Shown here: positions 9,474 through 17,914 of the stretch, in pieces | How positions within the stretch are numbered: position 1 is the first letter of the stretch | Layout of the letters: the number at the start of each line of letters is the position of its first letter | Source: Rubrobacter tropicus | GTDB lineage: Bacteria; Actinomycetota; Rubrobacteria; Rubrobacterales; Rubrobacteraceae | NCBI RefSeq assembly: GCF_011492945.1 | Contig: NZ_CP045119.1 | Coordinates: 2,046,001 to 2,110,000, forward strand | DNA length: 64,000 nucleotides | Direction of reading: 5' to 3' | The notes under the pieces: model-generated | What the model was told of the DNA's origin: nothing | Database searches by the model: none | Seen by the model: only the letters and a program-made list of their open reading frames with translations | Made by a program: the position numbers and the translations under genes

Positions 9474-9716
9474 ATGGCGGTAAAGATCAGGCTCGCGAGG
9501 CACGGCTCGAAGGGGAACCCCTTCTACAGGATAGTGGTCGCCGACGCCCGCAGCCCGCGCGACGGCGCGTTCATAGACAGGATAGGCACCTACGACCCGC
9601 AGGCAGAGCCCTCGGCCATCACGGTCGACGAGGAGAAGGCGCGCGACTGGATCGGCAAGGGCGCCCAGCCCACGGACCAGGTCCGCAACCTCCTGAAGAT
9701 CTCCGGCGTCCTGTAG
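9474..9716 (+). CDS. rpsP: 30S ribosomal protein S16
   Basis: This 80-residue ribosomal protein binds 16S rRNA in the body of the small subunit. The N-terminal [26 protein letters not shown] and the following [13 protein letters not shown] are diagnostic. GAGGAGACAG is a strong ribosome binding site before the ATG. It begins the block rpsP-khpA-rimM-trmD-rplS, a conserved order in actinobacteria and Firmicutes. Confidence 0.97.
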   Translation: MAVKIRLARHGSKGNPFYRIVVADARSPRDGAFIDRIGTYDPQAEPSAITVDEEKARDWIGKGAQPTDQVRNLLKISGVL

Positions 9717-9724
9717 AGGACGCC

Positions 9725-9964
9725 GTGGAACGACTGGAGAACCTCCTGCTTCTCCTCGTCCGGCCCATAGTGGACGAGCCGGACAGGGTCGAAGTATCCG
9801 CAACCGAATCCGACTCGCACGTGGACCTCGAGCTCACCGTCGCGCCAGACGACATCGGAAGGGTCATAGGACGCGGGGGGCGCACGATCCGGGCCATCCG
9901 TACGGTCGTGAAGGCCGCCTCGGTGAAGGTCGGCAAGCGCGCCAACGTGGAGGTCTCGGACTAG
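9725..9964 (+). CDS. khpA: KH-domain RNA-binding protein KhpA
   Basis: This 79-residue protein is a single KH domain with the GxxG RNA-binding loop in DDIGRVIGRGGRTIRAIR near residues 45-60. KhpA proteins pair with KhpB and bind many RNAs in Gram-positive bacteria. The GTG start at 9725 follows a GAGGA Shine-Dalgarno in the 8-bp gap after rpsP. Its place between rpsP and rimM is the classic one for this family. Confidence 0.92.
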   Translation: MERLENLLLLLVRPIVDEPDRVEVSATESDSHVDLELTVAPDDIGRVIGRGGRTIRAIRTVVKAASVKVGKRANVEVSD

Positions 9965-9969
9965 CCCCC

Positions 9970-10458
9970 GTGGCGGACCTCCCCGACCCGGTGACGATCG
10001 GCGTGATCGTCGGCCCCCACGGCGTGCGCGGCACGGTAAGGGTGCGGCCCTCGGGGTCGGGCGACCACCTCCGGGACGGCATCTCGCCCCAGGTGGCGGG
10101 CGTGCGACGCAAGATCCTGGCCTCCCGCCCCACCCCGAAGGGTTTTCTGTTGGAACTCGAAGGCGTCGGCGACCGACCCGGGGCGGCGAGCCTCAAGGGC
10201 GAGCCTCTCCTGCTCGACAGGTCCGAGCTCGATAGCCCGGAGGAGGGCGAGTTCTACGTCGGCGACCTGGTCGGCCTGACGGCGATGGACGAGGCGGGGG
10301 AGAGGATCGGCGAGGTGAAGGAGACCTTCGAGACGGCGGCGCACGAAGTGCTGGTGATCCGAACCGGCGGGGAAGAGTTGTTCGTACCCTTCACCATGGA
10401 GCACGTCCCCACCCTGGACCTCGCGGGCCGCAGCCTCGTCGTGCGCCCGCCGGAGTAG
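9970..10458 (+). CDS. rimM: 16S rRNA processing protein RimM
   Basis: This 162-residue factor assists maturation of the 30S head and binds S19. The N-terminal domain begins VTIGVIVGPHGVRGTVRV and the C-terminal PRC-barrel spans about residues 90-160 (EGEFYVGDLVGLTAMDEAGERIGEVKE through FVPFTMEHVPTLDL). The start is GTG, 5 bp after khpA, with no strong Shine-Dalgarno, so coupling to the upstream gene is likely. The length matches the family. Confidence 0.94.
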   Translation: MADLPDPVTIGVIVGPHGVRGTVRVRPSGSGDHLRDGISPQVAGVRRKILASRPTPKGFLLELEGVGDRPGAASLKGEPLLLDRSELDSPEEGEFYVGDLVGLTAMDEAGERIGEVKETFETAAHEVLVIRTGGEELFVPFTMEHVPTLDLAGRSLVVRPPE

Positions 10459-10462
10459 GATC

Positions 10463-11152
10463 TTGAACATCGACGTCTTTTGCGTTTTCCCCGAGGCGGT
10501 CGACGCCGCCCTGCGCGTCGGCGTCGTCGGACGCGCGATAGAGCGCGGCGTCGTAGGCTACAGGAGCTTCGATCTCAGGGACTTCTCCCCGAACGGCCGC
10601 ATCGACGACATGCCCTACGGCGGCGGCGCCGGGATGGTGGTGCGCGTCGACGTCGTTGCCCGCGCCTTCGAGGAGGTCTACGGCGCGCCGGCCAGGGAGG
10701 TTCGGAACACTCGCCGTGTCGTGCTCACGGAGCCGGCGGGACGCCCGCTCGTGCAGGCGTACGTGGACGACATCGCCGCCGGACCCGACCTTACGGTCGT
10801 CTGCGGGAGGTATGGGGGAGTCGACGAGCGCGTCCGGACGGAGCTTTGCACCGAAGCCGTTTCGCTCGGGGATTTCGTGCTCTCGGGCGGGGAGATCGTG
10901 GCCTCCGCGCTCGCCGACGCGGTGGTCAGGCGCCTCGACGGGGTGCTAGGAAACGCGGAGAGCCTAATCGGGGAGTCCTTCTCCGGGGAGGGCGTGGTTG
11001 GGCCGCCGATGTACACGCGGCCGGCCGTCTGGGATGGAGAGGAGGTGCCCGGCGTGCTATTATCCGGCAATCATGCGGAGATCCGCGCCTGGCGCGAGCG
11101 GGAGTCTCGGACCAGGTCGGAGGCGAGGGGGACCGGCCGCCGGTCCCCGTGA
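10463..11152 (+). CDS. trmD: tRNA (guanine-N1-)-methyltransferase TrmD
   Basis: This 229-residue SPOUT-class enzyme methylates G37 of tRNAs and so prevents +1 frameshifting. The trefoil-knot motifs LTEPAGRPL, VVCGRYGGVDERV and FVLSGGEIVA are near residues 90-145. PMYTRPAVWDGEEVPGVLLSGNHAEI near the end is the usual C-terminal signature. The TTG start at 10463 lies 4 bp after rimM and behind GGAGTAGGA. The protein looks complete. Confidence 0.95.
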   Translation: MNIDVFCVFPEAVDAALRVGVVGRAIERGVVGYRSFDLRDFSPNGRIDDMPYGGGAGMVVRVDVVARAFEEVYGAPAREVRNTRRVVLTEPAGRPLVQAYVDDIAAGPDLTVVCGRYGGVDERVRTELCTEAVSLGDFVLSGGEIVASALADAVVRRLDGVLGNAESLIGESFSGEGVVGPPMYTRPAVWDGEEVPGVLLSGNHAEIRAWRERESRTRSEARGTGRRSP

Positions 11153-11188
11153 CCGTTCGTAGGAACACCCACGAGAGGAGCAAGACAA

Positions 11189-11515
11189 ATGATAACGAGC
11201 GAGAATTTGCAGCAGAGGGACGTCGTCTTCAAGCCGGGCGACACGGTGAAGGTCCACTACCGCGTCATAGAGGGCAACCGCGAGAGGGTGCAGGTCTTCG
11301 AGGGCCTGTGTATCGCCCGCAAGGGCGGAGGTATCGACGAGACGTTCACCGTCAGGAAGAACTCCTTCGGGGTACACGTGGAGAGGATCTTCCCTCTACA
11401 CTCGCCCAAGATCGCGCAGATAGAGGTCTCCCGCCGGGGCGCCGTGCGCCGCGCGAAGCTCTACTACATCCGCGACAAGGTAGGCAAGAAGGCCCGCGTC
11501 AAGAAGGCCCGCTAG
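11189..11515 (+). CDS. rplS: 50S ribosomal protein L19
   Basis: This 108-residue protein lies at the subunit interface of the ribosome. Recognisable stretches are [48 protein letters not shown] and [23 protein letters not shown]. The ATG is preceded by GAGAGGAGCAAG. It follows trmD by 36 bp, the normal order. Confidence 0.97.
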   Translation: MITSENLQQRDVVFKPGDTVKVHYRVIEGNRERVQVFEGLCIARKGGGIDETFTVRKNSFGVHVERIFPLHSPKIAQIEVSRRGAVRRAKLYYIRDKVGKKARVKKAR

Positions 11516-11528
11516 AACCGCACGACCG

Positions 11529-12155
11529 TTGCGGGCCGCCCCCGGCACGGCACGCCGCCCGGACGCGGCCCCGCTCTACGCCTTCGACGCCGCCTGGACG
11601 CTCGACCGCGGCGGCCCGCTCGCGGGCGCCGACGAGGCGGGCCGCGGCGCCCTCGCCGGACCGCTCGTCGCCGCAGCCGTCGTTCTGGGCGAGACGCAGC
11701 TCTCCGAGGTGAACGATTCGAAGACGCTCCGGGCCGGCCGCCGCGAAGCGGTCTTCGCGGACGTTCTGCGCCGCGCCGAGGCCGTCTCAGTCGTCGCTTT
11801 TCCGGCGTGGTGGATCGACCGCCACGGCGTGGGCCGCGCGAACCGCGAGGCCCTCACGAGGGTTATCGAAGCCCTAAGATCCCGCGCCCGCTGCGCCCTC
11901 GCCGACGGAAACCTGAAGCTGGGGCCCGACGTGGAGTGCCTGCCGCGGGCGGATACCAGGAGCGCCGCCGTCGCCGCCGCGAGCGTCGTGGCGAAGGTCC
12001 TTCGTGACGGCGCCATGCGCGAGCTGGCCTCGACCCACTCCGCCTACGGCTTCGAGAGGCACGCCGGCTACGGGACCGAGCACCACAGGGCGGCCCTCGC
12101 CCGGTACGGCCCGTGCCGGGTCCACCGCCTGAGCTACGCCGGGGTCTTGGGCTGA
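11529..12155 (+). CDS. rnhB: Ribonuclease HII
   Basis: This 208-residue endonuclease cleaves the RNA strand of RNA-DNA hybrids and starts removal of misincorporated ribonucleotides. The motif AGADEAGRGALAGPLVAAAVVL holds the first Asp-Glu catalytic pair near residues 37-38. Further active-site Asp residues lie in ALADGNLKL and near PRADTRSAAVAAASVVAKV. The C-terminal GFERHAGYGTEHHRAAL is typical. The start is TTG at 11529, 13 bp after rplS, and is the least certain part. The end overlaps the open frame of yraN. Confidence 0.93.
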   Translation: MRAAPGTARRPDAAPLYAFDAAWTLDRGGPLAGADEAGRGALAGPLVAAAVVLGETQLSEVNDSKTLRAGRREAVFADVLRRAEAVSVVAFPAWWIDRHGVGRANREALTRVIEALRSRARCALADGNLKLGPDVECLPRADTRSAAVAAASVVAKVLRDGAMRELASTHSAYGFERHAGYGTEHHRAALARYGPCRVHRLSYAGVLG

Positions 12156-12502
12156 ACAACCGCCCGAGCGGGAAGCGCGGCGAGAGGCTCGCCCGCCGCT
12201 TCCTCGAAGAGCGGGGCTACACCGTCGTCGACCAGAACTACCGCACCCGCCACGGCGAGCTCGACCTCGTAGCAAGCAAGGACGGCACCCTCGTCGTGGT
12301 CGAGGTCAAGCTCCGGCGCGGCACGGGCTTCGGGGACCCGCTCGAGGCCATCACCCTCCGCAAGCAGCGGACTATACGCGCGATCACTGAAGAGTACCTC
12401 CTGGAAAAGTCCCCAACGTTCCACACCCTGCGCTTCGACGCCATCGGCATTCTTGCCCGCAGCGACGGGGTGCGGATCTCACACGTTACGGACGCCTTCT
12501 GA
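12113..12502 (+). CDS. UPF0102 family nuclease-like protein YraN
   Basis: This is a small protein of the YraN/UPF0102 family with a predicted PD-(D/E)XK-type nuclease fold; its cellular role is poorly known. The core GERLARRFLEERGYTVVDQNYR and HGELDLVASKDGTLVVVEVKLRR contains the Glu-Leu-Asp and Glu-Val-Lys residues expected at the active site. The GTG at 12113 overlaps rnhB by 43 bp and adds a non-conserved leader. A CTG at 12152 overlaps the rnhB stop as CTGA and would give a 116-residue protein of normal size, so the true start may be CTG. rnhB-yraN-comM-dprA is a well-known order. Confidence 0.85.
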   Translation: MPGPPPELRRGLGLNNRPSGKRGERLARRFLEERGYTVVDQNYRTRHGELDLVASKDGTLVVVEVKLRRGTGFGDPLEAITLRKQRTIRAITEEYLLEKSPTFHTLRFDAIGILARSDGVRISHVTDAF

Positions 12503-12541
12503 TGCTTGTCGTATAAAATTTTAAACAACAGTATAAAATAC

Positions 12542-12571
12542 TAGACAAAACTAGCCCGTTTGGGCTATACT
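12542..12571 (+). promoter_or_regulatory. Sigma-70-type promoter for the comM-dprA-sigma operon
   Basis: TAGACA (12542-12547) and TATACT (12566-12571) are separated by 18 bp. They lie in a strikingly AT-rich stretch from about 12510 to 12560 that includes two GTATAAAAT copies, against a GC-rich background. The spacer holds a perfect TAGCCC-GTTT-GGGCTA hairpin that could be an operator. Confidence 0.6.
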
Positions 12572-12645
12572 GCCTGGGCTCTGTGGAGGAGTCTCTGGAG
12601 GTGAGGGATGAACGGGGCCGCGCTCGTTGGCGGGGTTGTTTTCTG

Positions 12646-14154
12646 ATGTCCGTTTGCAGGGTTAGAAGTCTGAGCCTGTTCGGGATCGACGCGCTGCCGG
12701 TCGAGGTCGAGGTGGACGTGAGCGCGGGCCTGCCCGGGTTCTCGATAGTGGGTTTGCCCGATGCGGCGGTGCAGGAGGCCAGGGAGAGGGTGCGGGTTGC
12801 GATCTCCAATTCAGGATACAAGTTCCCGACCAAGAAGGTGATCGTCAACCTTGCCCCCGCCAACCTCCGCAAGGAGGGGGCCGCCTTCGACCTTCCGATG
12901 GCGCTCGGCATACTCGCCGCGTCGGGGAGCCTGCCCCCCTCCGGCCTGGAGGACGTGGGCGTGGTCGGGGAGCTCTCGCTAGACGGCGGGCTGCGGGCGG
13001 TGAGGGGCGCCCTGTCGATGGCCGAGGCCGCCAGGCTTGGCGGGCTGCGGCGTTTAGTGTTGCCAGAAAAGAACGCCGGGGAGGCGGCCGCTTCGGGCGG
13101 AATAGAGGTATACGGGGTCGGGGGACTGCGGGAGGCTGCGGCGTTTTTGGCTTCCGGAAACGGGGTCGAGCCGGCCGAGCCGTGGTCTGAGAACGGGGAG
13201 GAGCCAGCACCCGCGGAGGACTTCGCAGACGTGGCGGGCCAGGGGTACGCGAAGAGGGCGCTCGAGGTCGCGGCGGCCGGTGGGCATAACGTGGTGATGA
13301 GCGGGCCGCCGGGTTCGGGCAAGACCATGCTCGCCCGCAGGATGCCGGGGATTCTGCCGCCCTTAAGTCTCGGGGAGAGGATCGAGGTGACCAAGGTCCA
13401 CAGCGCGGGTGGGGAGGCCAACGGGTCGCTGCTGCGGGTGAGACCGTTCAGGGCGCCGCACCACACGATATCGACCGCGGGGTTGGCTGGCGGGGGAAGC
13501 AACCCGCGTCCGGGCGAGGTCTCCCTGGCCCATCACGGGGTGCTGTTTCTGGACGAGTTCCCCGAGTTCGGGCGCAGGACGCTCGAGGTCTTGCGGCAGC
13601 CGCTCGAGGACGGGTACGTGACCATCTCGCGGGTTGCGGCGACCTTGAGTTACCCGGCCAGGGTAACGCTGTTGTGCTCGATGAATCCCTGTCCGTGCGG
13701 GTACGCCGGGGATGCTCGGCGGGCGTGCCGGTGCACGCCCGGCCAGATCGAACGCTACCAGGGCCGCATCTCTGGGCCCCTGATCGACCGCATGGACCTC
13801 TTCGTCGACGTGCCGCGCCTCTCGCGCGAAGAACTGAGGGGCGGTCCTCGGGCCGAGCCTTCGCGGGCCATAAGGGAGCGGGTGACCGCGGCCCGGCGGG
13901 CCCAGTTGGATCGGCAGGGGTCACCGAACTGCGCCCTCTCCGGCCGCGTCCTCAGGGCCGCGTGCGGCTTGCGGGGGGACGCCGAGGCGTTGTTCGCGCG
14001 GGCCATAGACCGGATGGGCCTCTCCGGGCGCGGTCACGACAGGGTGCTGCGCGTCGCGAGGACCGTGGCCGACCTCTCGGGCGAGGGGGACATAGCCGTC
14101 GAGCACCTCGCCGAAGCCCTCAACTACAGGAGGGCGTACGGTGCCGGAGGTTAG
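12646..14154 (+). CDS. comM: ComM/YifB family AAA ATPase (Mg chelatase-like)
   Basis: This 502-residue AAA+ protein is related to ComM, a hexameric helicase that promotes branch migration during natural transformation. The N-terminal Lon-like domain starts VRSLSLFGIDALPVEVEVDVSAGLPG. Walker A GPPGSGKTMLARRMPGILPP is near residues 220-240, Walker B FLDEFPEF near 305, and a Cys cluster CSMNPCPCG near 345. I chose the ATG at 12646: the upstream in-frame GTG at 12583 is only 12 bases from the -10 box and adds non-conserved residues. Its 3' end overlaps dprA by 14 bp, consistent with a competence-type operon. Confidence 0.92.
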   Translation: MSVCRVRSLSLFGIDALPVEVEVDVSAGLPGFSIVGLPDAAVQEARERVRVAISNSGYKFPTKKVIVNLAPANLRKEGAAFDLPMALGILAASGSLPPSGLEDVGVVGELSLDGGLRAVRGALSMAEAARLGGLRRLVLPEKNAGEAAASGGIEVYGVGGLREAAAFLASGNGVEPAEPWSENGEEPAPAEDFADVAGQGYAKRALEVAAAGGHNVVMSGPPGSGKTMLARRMPGILPPLSLGERIEVTKVHSAGGEANGSLLRVRPFRAPHHTISTAGLAGGGSNPRPGEVSLAHHGVLFLDEFPEFGRRTLEVLRQPLEDGYVTISRVAATLSYPARVTLLCSMNPCPCGYAGDARRACRCTPGQIERYQGRISGPLIDRMDLFVDVPRLSREELRGGPRAEPSRAIRERVTAARRAQLDRQGSPNCALSGRVLRAACGLRGDAEALFARAIDRMGLSGRGHDRVLRVARTVADLSGEGDIAVEHLAEALNYRRAYGAGG

Positions 14155-15274
14155 GGAGGGAGAAGCGTACCTGTTTCTGTCCCTCTTGCAGGCCAGGGTC
14201 GGCGGTAGTCTGGTCTCGCGCCTCGCGGGCGGGCGCGTAAAGGACGTTCTCGAGAAGCCCGCGGCCCGGATCTCGCGCGAGATGAACCTGACCGAGAGGG
14301 CCGCCCGCGCCCTTGCCGAGATGAGGCAGACCTTCGAGGCCCGAGCCCTCCTGGGACGGCTGGGACACGCGGGAGTCCAGACAATAACGCTGGCCGACGA
14401 GGCGTATCCGGCGCGCTTGAGGGTCGCCCCGGATCCGCCGCCGGCCCTCTTCGTTCGAGGCCGACTGGCGCCGGAGGCCCTGGTGGCGCTCGTGGGTTCG
14501 CGTAAGGCGACGCCGGCCGGGGTCGAGATGGCGCGCTCGCTCGGGCGGGAGCTCGCGGCTAGGGGCGTCTGCGTGGTGAGCGGGCTGGCGCTCGGGGTCG
14601 ACGCGGCGGCCCACGAGGGCGCCCTTGAGGCAGGGGGCGAAACGATGGGCGTGCTCGGCTGCGGTATCGACGTCGTTTACCCGAGGGCCAACAGGGGTCT
14701 GTTCCGGCGCGTGGAGGAACGCGGGGCGCTCGTCTCCGAGTACGCTCCGGGGGAGGCGCCGCTCGCGTGGCGGTTCCCGGCACGTAACAGGATCATCGCC
14801 GGCCTCTCCGACGCGGTCGTGGTCGTCGAGGCGCCGGAGAAGAGCGGCGCCCTCATCACGGCGCGCCACGCGCTGGACGCCGGAAGGGACGTCTGGGCCG
14901 TGCCGGGGCCTCCCGGCGTGCCCGAGTGCCGCGGCTCGAACAGGCTGCTGGCCGACGGCGCGGGAGTGCTGTGGGACTTGCCGGAGTTCCTCGATGCCGT
15001 TGCGGGCCGGGCCGGGGATAAACCGCCGCCCGGCCCGGCACCCGAGGAGCCTGCCGCTCCAGAGCCCGCGCTACCCGACCCGCCGATAGGGTTGCCGGAG
15101 GAAGAGGCCGGGGTGTTGCGGGGGGTGGATTTTCGGTCCGTGGGGGCAGACGTGGTGGCAGGCCGGACGGGGGTGGAAATGAAAGTCGTGCTAAGCGCGC
15201 TCGCCATGCTGGAGATCAAGGGTTACGTGGCCCGCGACGCGGCGGGCAACTTCGCGCGGCGGTCGGCCTCGTGA
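14141..15274 (+). CDS. dprA: DNA-processing protein DprA
   Basis: This 377-residue protein binds incoming single-stranded DNA and loads RecA during transformation. The Rossmann-type domain includes ALVGSRKATPAGVEMARSL, CVVSGLALGVDAAAHEGAL, GVLGCGIDVVYPRANR, FPARNRIIAGLSDAVVVVEA and SGALITARHALDAGRDVWAVPG. A Pro-rich linker (residues ~290-315) leads to a C-terminal winged-helix (DVVAGRTGVEMKVVLSALAMLEIKG). The GTG start lies inside the end of comM. The gene ends in a 4-bp overlap with the sigma gene, so the three should be co-expressed. Confidence 0.94.
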   Translation: MPEVREGEAYLFLSLLQARVGGSLVSRLAGGRVKDVLEKPAARISREMNLTERAARALAEMRQTFEARALLGRLGHAGVQTITLADEAYPARLRVAPDPPPALFVRGRLAPEALVALVGSRKATPAGVEMARSLGRELAARGVCVVSGLALGVDAAAHEGALEAGGETMGVLGCGIDVVYPRANRGLFRRVEERGALVSEYAPGEAPLAWRFPARNRIIAGLSDAVVVVEAPEKSGALITARHALDAGRDVWAVPGPPGVPECRGSNRLLADGAGVLWDLPEFLDAVAGRAGDKPPPGPAPEEPAAPEPALPDPPIGLPEEEAGVLRGVDFRSVGADVVAGRTGVEMKVVLSALAMLEIKGYVARDAAGNFARRSAS

Positions 15275-16110
15275 CGCGGCAGAACCTTGGGTCCCTGTGG
15301 GCGCGGTACCGAAGGGTAAGGGAGCGGGCGGCGGGGATTGCCTGTCCCACCGAGCGGCGGCTCGTGGACCGCGAGGCCACGATGCTGCGGGACAGGCTCG
15401 TCGTCAACTACTCGCCGCTCGCGCGGTACGTGGCCGGCAGGATCTTCGCCCGGTCACCCGGGCCCGTCGACCGGGAAGACCTCGTCTCGTGGGGGTTGTT
15501 CGGGCTGCTCGGGGCCGTCGAGACCTACGATCCGTCCAGGCCTGCCAAGTTCGAGACCTACGCCATATCCAAGATCCGGTGGTCCATCCTCGACGAGCTG
15601 CGAAAGACCGACCCGCTCCCACGCACTACCCGGCTGCGCGTCCAGCGGGTGGAGCGCGCCCGTTGCGAGCTCGCGCAATGCTACGGCAGGTCGCCGACGG
15701 AGTCCGAGGTCGCTGTGAGGTTGGGCGTATCGATAGCTGACCACCGGGCTTTTCTGGAGAAGGTCGCGAGGTCGAGGGTCGGGTCGCTGGAGGCGCGTTC
15801 CGGCTGTGATCCCGCCGAGGGCGGGCTGCACGAGCTCGTGGCCGACCAGTTCGGGGCCGACCCTGCGCAGTCCGTCGAGAGTTCGGAGCTCAGGTCCCTT
15901 CTCGTCCGCGCTATAGAGGGGCTGGGCGAGCAAGAGCGGGTGGTCACGACCTTCTACTACTACGAGGGCCTGACGCTGCGCGAGATCGGCGGCGCCCTCG
16001 GCCTGACGGAGGGCAGGATCTCCCAGATACTCCGGGCCTCCCGCCTGAGGCTCCGCGAGGCCCTCCTGGAGATGGCGAGTTTTCCGGAGAGCCTTTCGGT
16101 GGATTCGTAG
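15271..16110 (+). CDS. whiG: FliA/WhiG-type RNA polymerase sigma factor
   Basis: This 279-residue sigma-70 family protein has regions 2, 3 and 4 but no region 1. Region 2 is DREDLVSWGLFGLLGAVETYDPSRPAKFETYAISKIRWSI (about residues 65-110), and region 4 is EGLTLREIGGALGLTEGRISQILRASR (about 230-260). DELRKTDPLPR after region 2 and the lack of an actinobacterial SigF N-terminus fit the FliA/WhiG group. In Streptomyces whiG is also close to dprA and rpsB. From memory, WhiG of Rubrobacter radiotolerans is controlled by a cyclic-di-GMP-bound RsiG anti-sigma and governs type IV pili; no RsiG gene is seen here. The GTG start overlaps the dprA stop. Confidence 0.85.
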   Translation: MTRQNLGSLWARYRRVRERAAGIACPTERRLVDREATMLRDRLVVNYSPLARYVAGRIFARSPGPVDREDLVSWGLFGLLGAVETYDPSRPAKFETYAISKIRWSILDELRKTDPLPRTTRLRVQRVERARCELAQCYGRSPTESEVAVRLGVSIADHRAFLEKVARSRVGSLEARSGCDPAEGGLHELVADQFGADPAQSVESSELRSLLVRAIEGLGEQERVVTTFYYYEGLTLREIGGALGLTEGRISQILRASRLRLREALLEMASFPESLSVDS

Positions 16111-16189
16111 CCACTGGTGCCTCTTCCCGGCGGTGTAGAATGCCGGGCATTCGGAAAGGGAGACAGGTTATACCCGCGCGGATTCTCAA

Positions 16190-16951
16190 TTGATAGCGTT
16201 CCTTGCCGGGCTTCTGGGGCTCGTCGTCGGGAGCTTCTTGAACGTGGTGATCCACCGCGTACCACTCCGCCGGTCGATAGTATGGCCGGGTTCCCGGTGC
16301 CCGGACTGCGGCGCTCCGATCCGGGCGCCGGACAACGTGCCGGTCGTCTCGTACGCGCTCCTCGGGGGACGGTGCCGGAGTTGCAAGTCGCGCATCTCCC
16401 TCCGATACCCGCTCGTCGAGGCCCTTACAGGGGTGCTCTTCGCGGCGGCGGCCCTCAGGTTCGGGTTCGGCCTGCCTCTACTCTCGGCGCTGGTCCTGAT
16501 CGGGACGCTAGTCGCGCTGGCCGGCATAGACCTGGAGCATCGCCTGCTCCCGAACGTAATAGTCGGCCCGGCGGCGGTGGCCGGATTGGCCCTCTCCATC
16601 CTGATCAACCCCGGGGCGTGGTGGGTGTATACCGTCTCCGCCCTCGCCGTTTCGGGCGGGTTGTTCGCGCTCGCCATCGCCTACCCCGGCGGCATGGGGA
16701 TGGGGGACGTCAAGATGGGCGGGATGCTCGGGACGTTTCTGGGGCCGTACGCGGCCCTGGCGGTCTTCCTCGGCGCGCTCGTCGGCTCCGTCACCGCTGG
16801 GCTCCTCATGGCGGGTGGAAAGATAGACCGCCGCGCTGCGCTTCCCTTCGGGGTGTTTCTCGCCGTCGGGGGGATCTTGGTCCTCTTTGCGGGACCATAC
16901 CTCTGGGGGTTCTACCTCGAATTCGCAGCAAGGCTCGTTGGTGGGCCGTGA
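16190..16951 (+). CDS. pilD: Type IV prepilin peptidase/N-methyltransferase
   Basis: This 253-residue polytopic aspartyl protease cleaves and N-methylates prepilins at the inner membrane. The N-terminal GLVVGSFLNVVIHRVPLRRS leads to a cytoplasmic zinc loop with two CxxC motifs (CPDC and CRSC, about residues 37-65). Catalytic Asp residues lie in LAGIDLEHRLLPN and GMGMGDVKMGG (the GxGD motif). Around seven hydrophobic segments follow. The start is TTG at 16190. A TAGAAT -10-like box at 16136-16141 suggests its own promoter. It should process the five prepilin-like proteins encoded at 19-22.7 kb. Confidence 0.93.
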   Translation: MIAFLAGLLGLVVGSFLNVVIHRVPLRRSIVWPGSRCPDCGAPIRAPDNVPVVSYALLGGRCRSCKSRISLRYPLVEALTGVLFAAAALRFGFGLPLLSALVLIGTLVALAGIDLEHRLLPNVIVGPAAVAGLALSILINPGAWWVYTVSALAVSGGLFALAIAYPGGMGMGDVKMGGMLGTFLGPYAALAVFLGALVGSVTAGLLMAGGKIDRRAALPFGVFLAVGGILVLFAGPYLWGFYLEFAARLVGGP

Positions 16952-16975
16952 ACCCGGATCGGGGCGCGGTTCGTC

Positions 16976-17360
16976 TCTACTACGGCGGTTTGCGGAAGGA
17001 CCGAACCTCGTTGTCTGTGAGGCACTTAGTGCGGTTTGCGGAAGCACCGGGCCCGTCTAAAACCCGGGCTTTCGGGTTCCAAGGTTCTTGGGTTCTCAGG
17101 TTCTAAGGCGGTTTGCGGAGGTATCGAGCCTACCGCGAGCAGCCATCCGGGTTCTCGGGTTCTCAGGGGAGGAAGGTCGGGGCCCGCCCGCGGCTTCGGG
17201 GCGCGCCCCTGAAAGCCTCGGTGCCCCGTGGGCGGCGAGGGTCAGTTTTTCCGCAAACCGCCGTAAGGGGTGGCGGGTCGGGGCTTGCTCGCGGGTTTCG
17301 TGGCCCACCCCTCGAAACCTCGAGAACACCGAAGGCCGGTCCTCGTGCAAACCGCTCTAG
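16976..17360. repeat. Cluster of GCGGTTTGCGG repeats (element A)
   Basis: The region between pilD and the Asp23 gene has no gene. It contains GCGGTTTGCGG on the plus strand at 16985, 17031 and 17108, the inverse CCGCAAACCGC at 17251, and a shorter inverse at 17347. The outer pair (TACGGCGGTTTGCGG ... CCGCAAACCGCCGTA) gives 15-bp inverted termini. The interior carries GGTCGGGGCCCGCCCGCGGC and GGCGCGCCCC blocks nearly identical to the element at 36279-36470. A degenerate tandem copy follows to 17360, and runs like AACCTAAAGACCTAAAAGCC continue to about 17453. It looks like a non-autonomous mobile palindrome that has inserted into a relative or been partly duplicated. Confidence 0.75.
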
Positions 17361-17500
17361 GTCTCTTGGGTTTTGAAGCGTGGGCCGGGAGACTGCAGGC
17401 AGGCTCCACCCCACCCCTTTAGAACCTGAAAACCTAAAGACCTAAAAGCCTATTCGTGATGGGCTTGAGTCTTCTGCGGTCCGTGCCAGGCACCCGAGCT

Positions 17501-17914
17501 TTACTGCTCGAAAGCAAGGTCGTTGACGACGATATTGACCTCCGTGACGTGCAGGCCGGTTAGGCTTTCGACGCGGGAGATCACGTTCCGGCGCAATTCC
17601 TGGGCGACGCTTGCGATGTTCTTGCCGTAGTCGACGTTGATGGTCAAATCGACGGCCGCCTGGCTCTCGCCGACCTCTACGGAGATGCCGCGCGGCCGGC
17701 CCGACCCGCCCGTGATGTTGCCCAGGAACTCGCCGACGGTCGGGGAGCTGTCGCCAGGGAGCCTGGTGCCCCCGTGGGAGAGGTGCGCGCCGCCGACCTC
17801 CCCGGCGGCGGCGTTCGCGATGGCGAGCACCACCCCGTCCCCGATCTTCGTGGTCCCGCGGTCTCCCTGCAGCGGGCTCGCGCCCGCGCGCTCCTGGCTC
17901 GTCTCCGTCACCAT
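17501..17914 (-). CDS. Asp23/Gls24 family envelope stress response protein
   Basis: This 137-residue protein belongs to the Asp23/Gls24 (DUF322) family, small membrane-associated proteins linked to alkaline and envelope stress in Gram-positives. The N-terminal part (about 40 residues) is polar; the conserved domain covers GDGVVLAIANAAAGEVGGAHLS and AVDLTINVDYGKNIASVAQELRRNVISRVESLTGLHVTEVNIVVNDL. The ATG at 17914 is only one base from AGGAGG; the next codon, GTG at 17911, has better spacing and may be the real start. It is divergent from the riboswitch-sigma unit, so their promoters share about 120 bp. Confidence 0.88.
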   Translation of the reverse strand: MVTETSQERAGASPLQGDRGTTKIGDGVVLAIANAAAGEVGGAHLSHGGTRLPGDSSPTVGEFLGNITGGSGRPRGISVEVGESQAAVDLTINVDYGKNIASVAQELRRNVISRVESLTGLHVTEVNIVVNDLAFEQ

